NCBI RefSeq assembly: GCF_009733595.1
Contig: NZ_WOFH01000001.1
Coordinates: 558,001 to 622,000, forward strand
Origin: Actinomadura litoris
GTDB lineage: Bacteria; Actinomycetota; Actinomycetes; Streptosporangiales; Streptosporangiaceae
Direction: 5' to 3'
DNA length: 64,000 nucleotides
Below, in pieces: positions 1 through 7,573 of the stretch. Each line of letters opens with the position of its first letter. Within the stretch, counting starts at the first letter, position 1. Made by a program: the position numbers and the translations under genes. The notes under the pieces are model-generated. The model was not told the origin of the DNA and did no database searches. It worked only from the letters and a program-made list of their open reading frames with translations.

Positions 1-845
1 ATGACGGGTCCGGCGTGTTCGATCAGGGTCGTTTCGGCGGCGCGGATGGGGGCGGTCATGGCCTTGTAGACCTCGGATTTGCGGTTGCCGGGTGGCAGCA
101 CCATGACCAGGAACAGGTTCGTCGGTTCGGTCCATGCGCCGGCGTTGACGGTGACGTTGCCGCCGGCGGCGACGGCGAGCGCGGCCAGGGCGAGTCCGCC
201 AGCGAGGTCGACGGGGGTTTGGGTGAGGTCGGCGACGCAGGCGGCGTATTCGGCGGCCCACTCGGGCAGGCATCCGATCGGGAAGCGCGGGAGGTCGGGG
301 GCGGTGGTGAGCGGGGTGGGGTCGGGCCAGCCTCGCCGGTCGGCGCCGGTCACGGCGGCGACCTCGGCGGCGACGCGGGCGCGCAGGTCGGCCGGGTCGC
401 TGTCGGTGGCGGCGAGTTGGAGGAGTCGGGTTCCGGTCTCGGCGACGGTGCGGGCGTAGGCCAGGGCGCGGACCATGTGCGCCCAGTAGCCAGCGTTCGC
501 CGCGGCGGGGACGTGGCTGATGAGGGTGTGCAGGTAGGGGGCGCCGCCGATCGTGGCCAGGTTGCGGGTGCCGATCTCGGCGCCGACGGTGAGGGGGTCG
601 GCGGGTGCGCCGCGGTCGGTCAGCGCGCAGACGGCGTCCCAGATGCGGGCGTGCGCGGGCCGGTAGAAGTCACCGTTGTCGAGCAGCGGCCGGACCTCGG
701 CGAGCGCGGCCGGAGAGAGCATCACCGCGCCGAGCACGCATTGTTCGGCTTGGATGTTGTGCGGCGCGGCCTCGCCGAGGGCGCCGCCGAGGGCTTCGCC
801 GTCCGGTTGGGTGCGGATGACGCGCAGCGGGGTGGGGCTGGTCAT
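1..845 (-). CDS. DnaB-N / DUF3987 replication protein of the AICE (partial)
   Basis: Runs off the left edge, so only about the first 281 residues are present. Residues 25-135 match the DnaB-type helicase N-terminal domain: a PHNIQAEQCVLGAVMLSP start, then FYRPAHARIWDAV and GGAPYLHTLI. A second domain follows with a P-loop-like PPGNRKS stretch near residue 262, as in DUF3987 proteins of actinomycete integrative plasmids. The likely role is helicase/replicase function during element replication or transfer. ATG at 845 overlaps the upstream methylase stop as ATGA, so it is translationally coupled as the last visible gene of the long minus-strand operon. The exact biochemical activity is inferred from domain architecture. 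Confidence 0.8.
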   Translation of the reverse strand, partial: MTSPTPLRVIRTQPDGEALGGALGEAAPHNIQAEQCVLGAVMLSPAALAEVRPLLDNGDFYRPAHARIWDAVCALTDRGAPADPLTVGAEIGTRNLATIGGAPYLHTLISHVPAAANAGYWAHMVRALAYARTVAETGTRLLQLAATDSDPADLRARVAAEVAAVTGADRRGWPDPTPLTTAPDLPRFPIGCLPEWAAEYAACVADLTQTPVDLAGGLALAALAVAAGGNVTVNAGAWTEPTNLFLVMVLPPGNRKSEVYKAMTAPIRAAETTLIEHAGPV

Positions 846-1918
846 GCGGCGGTCCCCTCGTAGGGCGTGCGGTCGGCGGCGAGGCGGCCGAGCAGGACGG
901 CCAGGGCGGCGGCGCCCTGGGCGGGGACGACGCCGTTGCCTAGCAGGGTGAGTTGCCGGGTGCGCGACAGGCCGGGTACGTCGGTGACCCACCCGTCCGG
1001 GAGGCCCATGAGCCATTCGACGAAGCGGGGGCTCAGCCGGTGGGCGCCTCCGCGTCCGGTGGGTTCAGTGGGATGAGGAGCTGTTCGGCCGGTGAGGTGT
1101 TGCCAGCGGGTGATGGCGAGGGCGTAGCGGCCCCAGACGGCAGGGTCGGCAGGGACGGGTCGCCGGCTCGTGAGGGCAGGTCGGTACCCTTGCCGTCCCG
1201 CGTGGTAGGGGTCGGGGTCGGCAGCTTGACTACGGCGGAGGGCAGCATCAGGTCGCCCTTGCTGCCCCGTTGGTTGGGGCCGCCCTTGGTGCCGTCGGTC
1301 GCACGGGATGTGGGGAGCAGCGTGACGGCGGTGCGCAGGTCCGGGCCGCCCTGGCCACGGGTGCCCGTTCCGTTGGTGTCGGAGGTGCGCGGTGTCGGCA
1401 ACAGCGCTGGCGGGGTCGTGGGCCAGTAGGAGCCAGCGGGCGCGCTCGTGGGGGGCGCCGATGTCGGACGCGCGTAGAGTCGTCCATTCCGCAGTGAGCC
1501 CGAGGGCGGCAAGGTCAGCGAGAACGACATCGAGTCCGGGACGCCGGGCAACGATGGCTGCGACGTTCTCCAGGACGAGGTAGCGGGGTCGTAGGACGCC
1601 CACGGCGTCGGCGATGGCGTACCAGAGTCCACTACGGGTCCCTTCACGGATACCGGCACCCTGGCCGGCGTACGACAGGTCTTGGCAGGGGAACCCGGCA
1701 CACAGCACGTCCACGCGCGGCACCTGGCCGAAGTCGACGGCGGTGAGGTCGCCGAGGTTGGACACGCCGGGGAAGCGGTGCGCCAGCACGGCGGCGGCGC
1801 CGGGCGCGGGGTCGGCGACCCACACCGGGCGGACATCGAGTACCTGCGCGGCGGCCATCTCCAGTCCGCCGTAGCCCGAGCACAGCGAACCGAGGGCCAA
1901 CGGTCGCGGGGCGCTCAT
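842..1918 (-). CDS. Phage-type C5-cytosine DNA methyltransferase with scrambled central segment
   Basis: Transfers a methyl group from SAM to cytosine in DNA. Motif I (LGSLCSGYGG, residues 9-18), catalytic GFPCQ (Cys78), ENV (117-119) and a late QLTLLGNGVVP motif X are all present. ATG at 1918 overlaps the preceding stop as ATGA; an open frame further upstream is an overlap with the zinc-ribbon gene. Residues about 172-255 are anomalous: the continuous frame is rich in Arg, His and Pro with no family resemblance. The +1 frame of the same DNA (about 1405-1151) reads LLPTPRTSDTNGTGT and similar Leu-Pro-Thr-Pro repeats, which are typical of this methylase family between motifs VIII and IX. A compensating frameshift pair is therefore likely. 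Activity is uncertain; it may protect the element during transfer. Confidence 0.8.
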   Translation of the reverse strand: MSAPRPLALGSLCSGYGGLEMAAAQVLDVRPVWVADPAPGAAAVLAHRFPGVSNLGDLTAVDFGQVPRVDVLCAGFPCQDLSYAGQGAGIREGTRSGLWYAIADAVGVLRPRYLVLENVAAIVARRPGLDVVLADLAALGLTAEWTTLRASDIGAPHERARWLLLAHDPASAVADTAHLRHQRNGHPWPGRPGPAHRRHAAPHIPCDRRHQGRPQPTGQQGRPDAALRRSQAADPDPYHAGRQGYRPALTSRRPVPADPAVWGRYALAITRWQHLTGRTAPHPTEPTGRGGAHRLSPRFVEWLMGLPDGWVTDVPGLSRTRQLTLLGNGVVPAQGAAALAVLLGRLAADRTPYEGTAA

Positions 1919-2268
1919 GCGGCGTCCCCGGGAAGGATGATCAGGCCCTCGGGGGTGTGCACGAATTCGTGGCCGTGGTGGCAGGTCCACAGGTCGCCGC
2001 CGTGGTTGGGAGCGAGCGCGGCCCATGAGGTGATCTCGGTGTGGCAGCGGGGGCAGTCGGGGCCGTCCAGGACCGGCCATCGGGTGGTGGGGATGGGCCA
2101 GTCGGTGGGGCAGGCGCGGCAGTGCCAGACGCTCACCTCGGCGCCGGTCGCGGTGGTGGTGGGTCCGATCCAGGTGACGTCGGTGTCGCGTCCGCAGGTG
2201 GGGCAGTCGGGCCCGGCGAGGATGGGCCATTGCTGGACGGGCGGGAAGATCGGCGGGTGGTGCGTCAT
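1915..2268 (-). CDS. Zinc-ribbon hypothetical protein of the element
   Basis: A 117-residue protein with three Cys-rich knuckles: CPTCGRD near residue 22, HCRACPTD near 49 and CPRCHTE near 72, plus a CHHGHEF stretch. It repeats the pattern WPILAGPDCP / WPVLDGPDCP, so it looks like a duplicated zinc-ribbon unit. It overlaps the methylase start by four bases (ATGA), so the two are translationally coupled. The upstream sequence contains an AAAGGAGG-like ribosome site about 10 bases before the ATG at 2268. No enzymatic function is apparent; a structural or DNA-binding accessory role is only a guess. Confidence 0.7.
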   Translation of the reverse strand: MTHHPPIFPPVQQWPILAGPDCPTCGRDTDVTWIGPTTTATGAEVSVWHCRACPTDWPIPTTRWPVLDGPDCPRCHTEITSWAALAPNHGGDLWTCHHGHEFVHTPEGLIILPGDAA

Positions 2269-2336
2269 GATGGAGACGCCTCCTTTTGCGGGTCCTCGTT
2301 GGGGTCCGTGAGCGGTTGGGGCAAGGGCGGTCCGGC

Positions 2337-2366
2337 GGCGTGCTTGGTGGCTTGTGCGCCGGGCCG
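2337..2366. repeat. AICE repeat copy 1 (GAQAT-type)
   Basis: GGCGTGCTTGGTGGCTTGTG followed by CGCCG, lying between two operon genes. The reverse complement would encode GAQATKHAAG. Near-identical sequence recurs at about 8993-9016 and, with changes, at 6383-6410. The stretch 2269-2419 holds nothing else that I can support. Confidence 0.6.
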
Positions 2367-2419
2367 CTCGTCTGCGTGTTGGGCGAGGTGCGGCGGCGCC
2401 GCCGGGACCGGTGGGCGGG

Positions 2420-2692
2420 CTACTTGCGGCGGTCGCGGTCGATGCTTTTGAGGTGGGTCCAGATGCGGCGGCCGGGGCGGAGTTGTGCGCCCTTGCCGTT
2501 ACAGCGGTTGCAGTAGCGCCAGGCGCGGCCGGACGGTGAGCGGAACCGCCCGGCGCCGCCGCATTTGCGGCATGACCGATACGGCCAGATGACGCAGTGA
2601 AGCAGGTAGCTGGCGGCGGCGAGGACGGCGAGGAGCAGCCACGCGCCGGTGGGGTGGGCGGTGTGAGTAGCGGCGGCGGTCAGCAGGGTCAT
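2420..2692 (-). CDS. Small membrane protein with DnaJ-like zinc motif
   Basis: About 90 residues from the ATG at 2692, which has an AGGAGG ribosome site seven bases upstream; a longer frame from 2734 lacks such a site. Residues about 15-37 form one hydrophobic segment (TGAWLLLAVLAAASYLLH). It is followed by two CxxCxGxG-type knuckles, CRKCGGAG and CNRCNGKG, as in DnaJ zinc fingers. The C-terminus is strongly basic. It lies just downstream of traB, past the clt-like repeats. It is probably a transfer accessory protein; function is not known. Confidence 0.7.
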   Translation of the reverse strand: MTLLTAAATHTAHPTGAWLLLAVLAAASYLLHCVIWPYRSCRKCGGAGRFRSPSGRAWRYCNRCNGKGAQLRPGRRIWTHLKSIDRDRRK

Positions 2693-2736
2693 GACGGCCC
2701 TCCTAGGGCGTTGTGCTGGGGTTTCAGGGCGCACGG

Positions 2737-2825
2737 GGTCTACGCGCTACGGCGCTGGTCGTGATCGGTATCGGGGTCTACGAGGGGGGTCTACGGGTAG
2801 CGGGGTGGGCGGCTACCCGTAGACC
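2737..2825. other. Candidate clt / TraB recognition repeats
   Basis: Immediately downstream of traB. The octamer GGTCTACG occurs directly at 2737-2744, 2775-2782 and 2788-2795. The last copy extends into GGTCTACGGGTAG (2788-2800), which is perfectly inverted as CTACCCGTAGACC (2813-2825). Mobile TraB translocases of actinomycetes bind clusters of 8-bp repeats at a clt locus next to traB, which this matches in unit length and place. A simple traB terminator hairpin is an alternative for the inverted part. Confidence 0.6.
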
Positions 2826-2849
2826 GGGTTCGGCGGCGCCGGCGGGCGG

Positions 2850-5147
2850 TCAGCGGCCCGGGGTGGCGGCGTTGTCGAGGGCGTCGAGGATGTGTGCGCG
2901 GACGATGCCGCGGCTGTTCTCGCGCTCGCCGTTTGGTGCTGTCCGATTCACCTGCACGGTGCGGATGCCGTGTGGCTTGAGCGCGGCGGCCAGCGTGGTG
3001 GCCTTGGCGGTCTTGTGCTCGGCGTCGCTGGCGCCTTCCGGGCGCACGGCCCACGGGCCGTACACCGGGGGGCGGAGTTCAGCGAGGCGATCCACGATGA
3101 CGTGGGACCAGATCTTGTCTTCGGTGTCGGTGGTGACGGAGGTGATGTCGGTGAGCAGGGTGGCGCCGTCGTCGCTGTCATTGGTGGTGTCGAGGTCGGT
3201 GCCAGCGGCGTAGCCGGTGAGGTAGCCGGTGGCGGTGCGCATGGCGCGGGCGCGCAGCGCGATGGTTTCGGCGGCGGGGGCGTCGATGTACATCGAGCGG
3301 ACGATGCGGGCGGCGTCGCCCTCGCCGCGCAGGTAGCAGATGCCCTTGTCGTTGAGGCTGAACATGGTGGCCTTCAGCCCCGTCTTGTGCGCCGAGGTGC
3401 CCAGGATGAGGTCGTTGGCGGTGTGGTCCATGACCTTGAGGCAGATGCGCATGCCGGCGACGCCGGAGATGGGGGTGGGGATGGCGGCTTTGTCGGGCCG
3501 CTGGGTGGCCAGGATCAGCACGATGCCGGTCGCCGGGCCGCGCTTGGCCAGGTCGGTGCAGATCTCCTCGAACTCGGCGCCGTGCTTCTTGTGCTCGAAC
3601 CACACCTGGCACTCGTCCACCGCGATGACGATCGGGTGCAGTCCTAGGGTTTTGTCCGATGCCAGTTCGGTGGTGACCTTGTTCTCCGGGCAGCGGTCCT
3701 TGGGCAGTTCCCGGATGACCTTGGTGCGGCGCCGCATCTCCTTGCGCAGGGCGCGCATGTCGGTCAGCGCGTAGGCGATGTCCTCGTCATCGTCGCCGGC
3801 GCGGTAGGCGTGCGCGACCGGTTCCAGCGCCGACAGGTCACCGGTACCCTTGAGGTCGTAAAGGTGCAGTTCGGCGCGGACATCGAGGGCGGCGATCAGG
3901 GCCAGCAGGCGCAGGATGAACGTCTTGCCCATGCGCGGGATGGCGCCGATGATCACCGAGACGAACATCAGGGTGACGTCGGTGAACCGGCCGCGCTGGT
4001 CGGTGCCGAACGGGGCGGGGGTGAACAGGTCGACCTTGCCGACCTTGGCCAGCGGCCATGCGGGCTGCTTAACCTTGGCCATGGGGCGGTCACCGACCCA
4101 CAGCACCAGGCGGCCGGCGTGTTCTTCCTCCTCGCCGGCTTCTGGCCACACGCACCCGATCGGGCGGCGCAGCCCGGACGCCAGTTCCTTGCGCTTTTCC
4201 ATGATGGCGTCGGCGGTGACGTCGTGCGGAAGGTCGATGTCGGAGCGCCAGCCGGGGCCGTCGCGGGTGATCGGGGACGGGAAGGCGATGCCCTCGCCGC
4301 CCTTGCCGACCGCGCGGTTGATCTCGGCGATGCCCAGCGACGCCAGCGCCCGCACCACCACATCGCTGGTGAGCTTGGGCGCCTTGGTCGCGGTCACTGC
4401 GGTGTCGAGGATGCGCTTGTCCTTAGGCGTGCCGAGCCAGCCCAGTACCGCGACCATGGCGGCCAGCACCACCGTTTGCGTGAGTCCGCTGGCGGCCGCG
4501 ACCGCGGCGGCGGCCAGCCCGGTACCGGCCAGCCCGGCGCTGGTGACGAACAGCCGGGCGCGGACGCGGTCGTTGCGCTCGCTCATCAGCTTGAGGTAGG
4601 CGTCATCGTTGTTGCGGTCGATGGCGTGCGTGCGCAGCGGTCGGGACTCGATGTCGTAAGTCCATCGCCATGTGCCCGCGGCCACCCGGTACAGCCCACG
4701 CGGCGACCGCAGCGCCAGCCGCAGCGAGTACAGCGGGATGCGGGCGGCGTGGTAACCGGTGACGTGTCCGGCGTACCCGACCGCCCACCGGATCGTGGCA
4801 CGGGCCTCGTTGGGGTCGCGCAGCCACGGCGCGATGATCGGGCGGCGCTTGGCGCTCTCGCCGGCCAGCCGCCGCGCGGTCACGTCCGGGCGGTAGGCGT
4901 GGGGCTGGTCGACCAACACCCGCCCCTCGATCACCTCGCCGTCGTCCCCGTCCGCCTCGCCGTCGCGGTTGCCGGGGTCGCTGAACGGGGAGGGGATGAG
5001 CTTGGGCGGGTCGGACGGCGGGGCACCAGCGCCGGCGTTGCGGGATGCGGTCTGCGGGGCGTCGAGGTCGAGTACCGGGTCGTTGGCGTGGTCGGCGTGC
5101 TGGACGGGCAGGCGGACAACCTCGCCCATGGCCTTGGTGAAGCTCAT
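2850..5147 (-). CDS. traB: TraB-type FtsK/SpoIIIE conjugal DNA translocase
   Basis: A 765-residue DNA pump for mycelial transfer of double-stranded DNA. There is a disordered N-terminus, then two hydrophobic segments at about 202-238. The FtsK motor follows with Walker A GAIPRMGKT (401-409), Walker B IVIAVDECQ (about 507-514), and an ATQRPD motif typical of the family. The C-terminal 80 residues form a winged-helix-like region (AAALKPHGIRTVQV) that in relatives reads short repeats in clt. The length is normal. The ATG at 5147 overlaps the DUF2637 stop (ATGA), placing it in the operon. Family knowledge (actinomycete TraB/TraSA) gives the role; repeats 25 bases past the stop support it. Confidence 0.92.
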   Translation of the reverse strand: MSFTKAMGEVVRLPVQHADHANDPVLDLDAPQTASRNAGAGAPPSDPPKLIPSPFSDPGNRDGEADGDDGEVIEGRVLVDQPHAYRPDVTARRLAGESAKRRPIIAPWLRDPNEARATIRWAVGYAGHVTGYHAARIPLYSLRLALRSPRGLYRVAAGTWRWTYDIESRPLRTHAIDRNNDDAYLKLMSERNDRVRARLFVTSAGLAGTGLAAAAVAAASGLTQTVVLAAMVAVLGWLGTPKDKRILDTAVTATKAPKLTSDVVVRALASLGIAEINRAVGKGGEGIAFPSPITRDGPGWRSDIDLPHDVTADAIMEKRKELASGLRRPIGCVWPEAGEEEEHAGRLVLWVGDRPMAKVKQPAWPLAKVGKVDLFTPAPFGTDQRGRFTDVTLMFVSVIIGAIPRMGKTFILRLLALIAALDVRAELHLYDLKGTGDLSALEPVAHAYRAGDDDEDIAYALTDMRALRKEMRRRTKVIRELPKDRCPENKVTTELASDKTLGLHPIVIAVDECQVWFEHKKHGAEFEEICTDLAKRGPATGIVLILATQRPDKAAIPTPISGVAGMRICLKVMDHTANDLILGTSAHKTGLKATMFSLNDKGICYLRGEGDAARIVRSMYIDAPAAETIALRARAMRTATGYLTGYAAGTDLDTTNDSDDGATLLTDITSVTTDTEDKIWSHVIVDRLAELRPPVYGPWAVRPEGASDAEHKTAKATTLAAALKPHGIRTVQVNRTAPNGERENSRGIVRAHILDALDNAATPGR

Positions 5148-6445
5148 GATGCGTTCTCTCCCTCGGCGTCCGGGGCGTCGGCGGTCTGGGTGTTGGTGGG
5201 GGCGGTGGGTGCTTCGGTCTTGAGGCGGGCCAGCAGGGCGCCGACGCGGGCGTTGCCGGCGGTCTGTCCGGCGGCGCGCAGCCGCGCAGCCAGGGTGTTG
5301 CGGGTCAGGGGTTCACCGGCGGCTAGGTCGGCGACGATGCGCCACCCCAGCGGCATGAGGTCGGCCACATCCGGCGGCGGGGTCTTGGCGGTCTTGCGGG
5401 TGCGGGACCGTCCGGGCCTGCCGGAGGTGGACCGAGCGGCGCCGGTCCGCTTGCGCGGCGCGGACGGCCCAGCAGACCGGACACCGGACGGTCCGGCGGT
5501 CGGCGTGGTGGACGTTCCGGACTCCAGCGCCGGACGGTCCCCCTCGGCCACGGCCGGACGGTCCGCCGCCGCGTCAGCGGACGGGACGGCGGTCACGTTG
5601 GCGGCCGGTCCACTGGATGTGGGGGTGAGTTCGCCGAGGCGGTAGAGCGCGCGGACGCGGCGGGGTGCGCGGCGGCGCCATGCCCACCGGCCGTAGGTGT
5701 CCTGTAGGTCGGTCAGGGCGAGCACTCGGGCGCGTTCGCGGGTCAGAGCGTCGGGGTAGGAGCGGATCTCCCACAGCACCATCCGGCGCCACAGCTTGAG
5801 GGTCGGCCAGGGCGCGAGGATCCACCGGGACGGGCGGATGCCGTCCATGCGGGTGCCGTCCATGCGGGTGCCGGCAGCGATGCCGGCGCGGATCCGGATC
5901 ACATGCGCGGCGATCTCCACCGCGCACACCCACAGCGCCGGGAGAACCGCGTGCGCGAGGCGCCCGAACGCGGTCGACTGCTCGGCGACGTTGAGATAGA
6001 CGGTCGCGGCGGTCAGCGTCCAAGGGACCAGCCGCAGCCACCGCACCCGCATGTCGAGCCGGGCCAGCACGATATCGAGGGCGGCGAAGATCGCGATGCC
6101 CAGGTCGATACCGAGAGGCACCGACCACGCCAGCCGCCCGAACGACGGGCGGGCAGCGTCGGCGACCGCGGCGAAGCTGTTGACGAACCCCAGCAGTCCA
6201 AGCACGGCCACCAGCGCGGCGACGGTGCATACCGCGGTGAACTCGTTACTGGTCAGCGCCCGCCCCTGCGGGGCGTCGCCCCCGGCGCGGTCCGACGCGT
6301 CGGCCGCCGGCGGGTTGGTCGAGGTGGGCGGGGTGCCGTTGAGGTGCGTGATCGGTCGGAGCGGCAGGGCGGTCGGCTCGGCGGCGTGCGGATTGGTGGC
6401 CTGTGCGCCGAGGGCCGCCGGGACGTGGAGCGGCGGAGCCTTCAT
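5144..6445 (-). CDS. DUF2637 multi-spanning membrane protein (Spd/transfer-associated)
   Basis: 433 residues from an ATG at 6445 preceded by AAAGGAGG; upstream frame extension overlaps the next gene and is not used. Residues about 75-210 carry four hydrophobic helices (for example VAALVAVLGLLGFVNSF and LGIDLGIAIFAALDIVLA), matching DUF2637 membrane proteins found beside traB in AICEs. An Ala/Pro/Arg-rich linker follows with GTRMDG repeated in tandem, then a C-terminal winged-helix-like segment. The N-terminus contains LGAQATNPHAAE, related to the element's dispersed GAQAT repeats. It is probably part of the intramycelial spread or TraB membrane complex; this is inferred from context. Confidence 0.82.
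   Translation of the reverse strand: MKAPPLHVPAALGAQATNPHAAEPTALPLRPITHLNGTPPTSTNPPAADASDRAGGDAPQGRALTSNEFTAVCTVAALVAVLGLLGFVNSFAAVADAARPSFGRLAWSVPLGIDLGIAIFAALDIVLARLDMRVRWLRLVPWTLTAATVYLNVAEQSTAFGRLAHAVLPALWVCAVEIAAHVIRIRAGIAAGTRMDGTRMDGIRPSRWILAPWPTLKLWRRMVLWEIRSYPDALTRERARVLALTDLQDTYGRWAWRRRAPRRVRALYRLGELTPTSSGPAANVTAVPSADAAADRPAVAEGDRPALESGTSTTPTAGPSGVRSAGPSAPRKRTGAARSTSGRPGRSRTRKTAKTPPPDVADLMPLGWRIVADLAAGEPLTRNTLAARLRAAGQTAGNARVGALLARLKTEAPTAPTNTQTADAPDAEGENAS
6380..6412. repeat. AICE repeat copy 2 (within DUF2637 N-terminus)
   Basis: GGCGGCGTGCGGATTGGTGG then CCTGTGCGCCG, a diverged copy of the repeat at 2337 and 8991. Similarity to copy 3 extends to the left through a GTGATCGGTCG stretch. 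Here it is translated as part of the DUF2637 protein. Confidence 0.5.
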
Positions 6446-6861
6446 GCCGCGTGCCTCCTTTCCAGCGTGGTGCGGGTCGAGGTGGCGCCGCTGTCGGCGC
6501 AGTCCAGGCAGGTGCCGAGGTGGCGGGGCAGGACGTATCCGGCGTCGCGTCCGCAGTCGGGGCAGCGTCGGCGGGCGGCCAGTGCCTTGCCGAGGGCGGC
6601 GCGCTGACGCTCGGACGGGGTCCGCTTGGGCAACGCCAGGCGGACGTCGTACAGGTAGGCGGCGCGCACACCGCAGCGGTAGCGGCGGGAGTTCCAGAGC
6701 ACCTGTCCGGCGATGTCCTGACCACCGGGCCGCAGGCCCTCGGCGGTGAGTTGGCGGCGGGTGCGCAGGTGCGGCGGCGCCATCCGCCACGGCCATGTGG
6801 GGATGCCGAACCGGGCGCCGGTCGGGTCGAAGAACCGGGCGGAGCTGCGGCGGCGGGTCAT
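6442..6861 (-). CDS. RRQRL-motif zinc-binding protein
   Basis: 139 residues. The N-terminus reads ARFFDPTGARFGIPTWPWRMAPPHL, followed by RRQLTAEGLRPGGQ near residue 36, the hallmark of the family often named RRQRL motif-containing zinc-binding proteins in actinobacterial elements. Two CxxC pairs, CPDCGRD and CLDC (about residues 100-122), probably hold one zinc. It overlaps the downstream DUF2637 start (ATGA) and is itself coupled to the gene upstream. Function is unknown; presence in AICE transfer operons suggests an accessory role. Confidence 0.75.
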   Translation of the reverse strand: MTRRRSSARFFDPTGARFGIPTWPWRMAPPHLRTRRQLTAEGLRPGGQDIAGQVLWNSRRYRCGVRAAYLYDVRLALPKRTPSERQRAALGKALAARRRCPDCGRDAGYVLPRHLGTCLDCADSGATSTRTTLERRHAA

Positions 6862-7121
6862 GCGGCCACACCTCCCGCACGGCTCATCGCGTACGCGGGC
6901 CGCTGGACTGTGACCAGGTACCAGCCGCCGTCACGCAGCGACCGATAGGCCATCCGGCCGGCGGTCACCGTCACGGCCAGCGCCGCCACGGCGGTAAGCG
7001 CGAACGTCGGGACGGGGTGAACGATCAGCAGGACAGCGCCGGCGGCGGCGAGGCGAAGCGGGGACAGGCACAGCCAGCACGCCGCGGCGAGCACAGCCAG
7101 CGCGAGAATTAGGGCGGTCAT
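6858..7121 (-). CDS. Small two-helix membrane protein
   Basis: 87 residues, starting at the ATG at 7121, which overlaps the stop of the preceding gene (ATGA). Residues 3-18 (ALILALAVLAAACWLC) and about 25-52 form two or three hydrophobic helices; the rest is short and basic. A longer open frame exists upstream but reads through the neighbour in another frame. Spd-like proteins of conjugative actinomycete elements have this size and hydrophobicity. I cannot assign a family. Confidence 0.65.
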   Translation of the reverse strand: MTALILALAVLAAACWLCLSPLRLAAAGAVLLIVHPVPTFALTAVAALAVTVTAGRMAYRSLRDGGWYLVTVQRPAYAMSRAGGVAA

Positions 7122-7573
7122 GCCGACACCCCCAGCGAGGCCAGCAGCGCCGCGGCGAACAACCAGCCGATGTGCCAGGACTGGTCCAGGGCGTAGGCGC
7201 CGGTACCGGCCGGCGCGGCGGCACCGTCGCCGAGGGCCGCGAACTCGCCCTTGCCGGTCAGCCGGGCGAGGGTGAGCAGGGTGGAACGCCGATCGGCCCA
7301 GTAGTGCGAGACCGCGTCCACCGTCAGCGCGACCGCAGCGACGCCGGGGTTGACCGGCAACCCCAGCACGACGGCCGCGAGGGTCACCGCGGCGGCCTTG
7401 ACAGCGGTCAGCGTCACCACGTGCCGGACGCATAGCCACCGGCCACGCCATCCCCGCGCACCCTTGCCGATCGCCTCGCTACTGCGCTGCAACCAGTGGT
7501 CGCCGACCTCGTGCGCGGCGTACAGCGCGGCGAACACCGCCGGGAACACCATCGGGTCAGCGCCCCACATCAC
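7118..7573 (-). CDS. DUF3307-like membrane protein
   Basis: About 150 residues with three hydrophobic segments. AALYAAHEVGDHWLQ near the start, CVRHVVTLTAV and DAVSHYWADRR are His/Asp-containing helix motifs, and the C-terminal GTGAYALDQSWHIGWLF matches a DUF3307-type family common in actinomycete integrative elements. The start is ambiguous: GTGATG gives a GTG at 7573 overlapping the upstream stop (GTGA) or an ATG at 7570. Databases often label relatives transcriptional regulators without support; the sequence looks like an integral membrane protein. Confidence 0.7.
   Translation of the reverse strand: MMWGADPMVFPAVFAALYAAHEVGDHWLQRSSEAIGKGARGWRGRWLCVRHVVTLTAVKAAAVTLAAVVLGLPVNPGVAAVALTVDAVSHYWADRRSTLLTLARLTGKGEFAALGDGAAAPAGTGAYALDQSWHIGWLFAAALLASLGVSA

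Noticed and set aside
15..863. Long plus-strand open frame with Gly/Val-rich product
   Set aside because: It is antisense to the DnaB-N/DUF3987 gene, whose minus-strand translation has clear domain motifs; composition here is low-complexity noise.
3810..5645. 611-residue plus-strand open frame
   Set aside because: Antisense to traB and the DUF2637 gene; no start signal, domain or protein-like composition.
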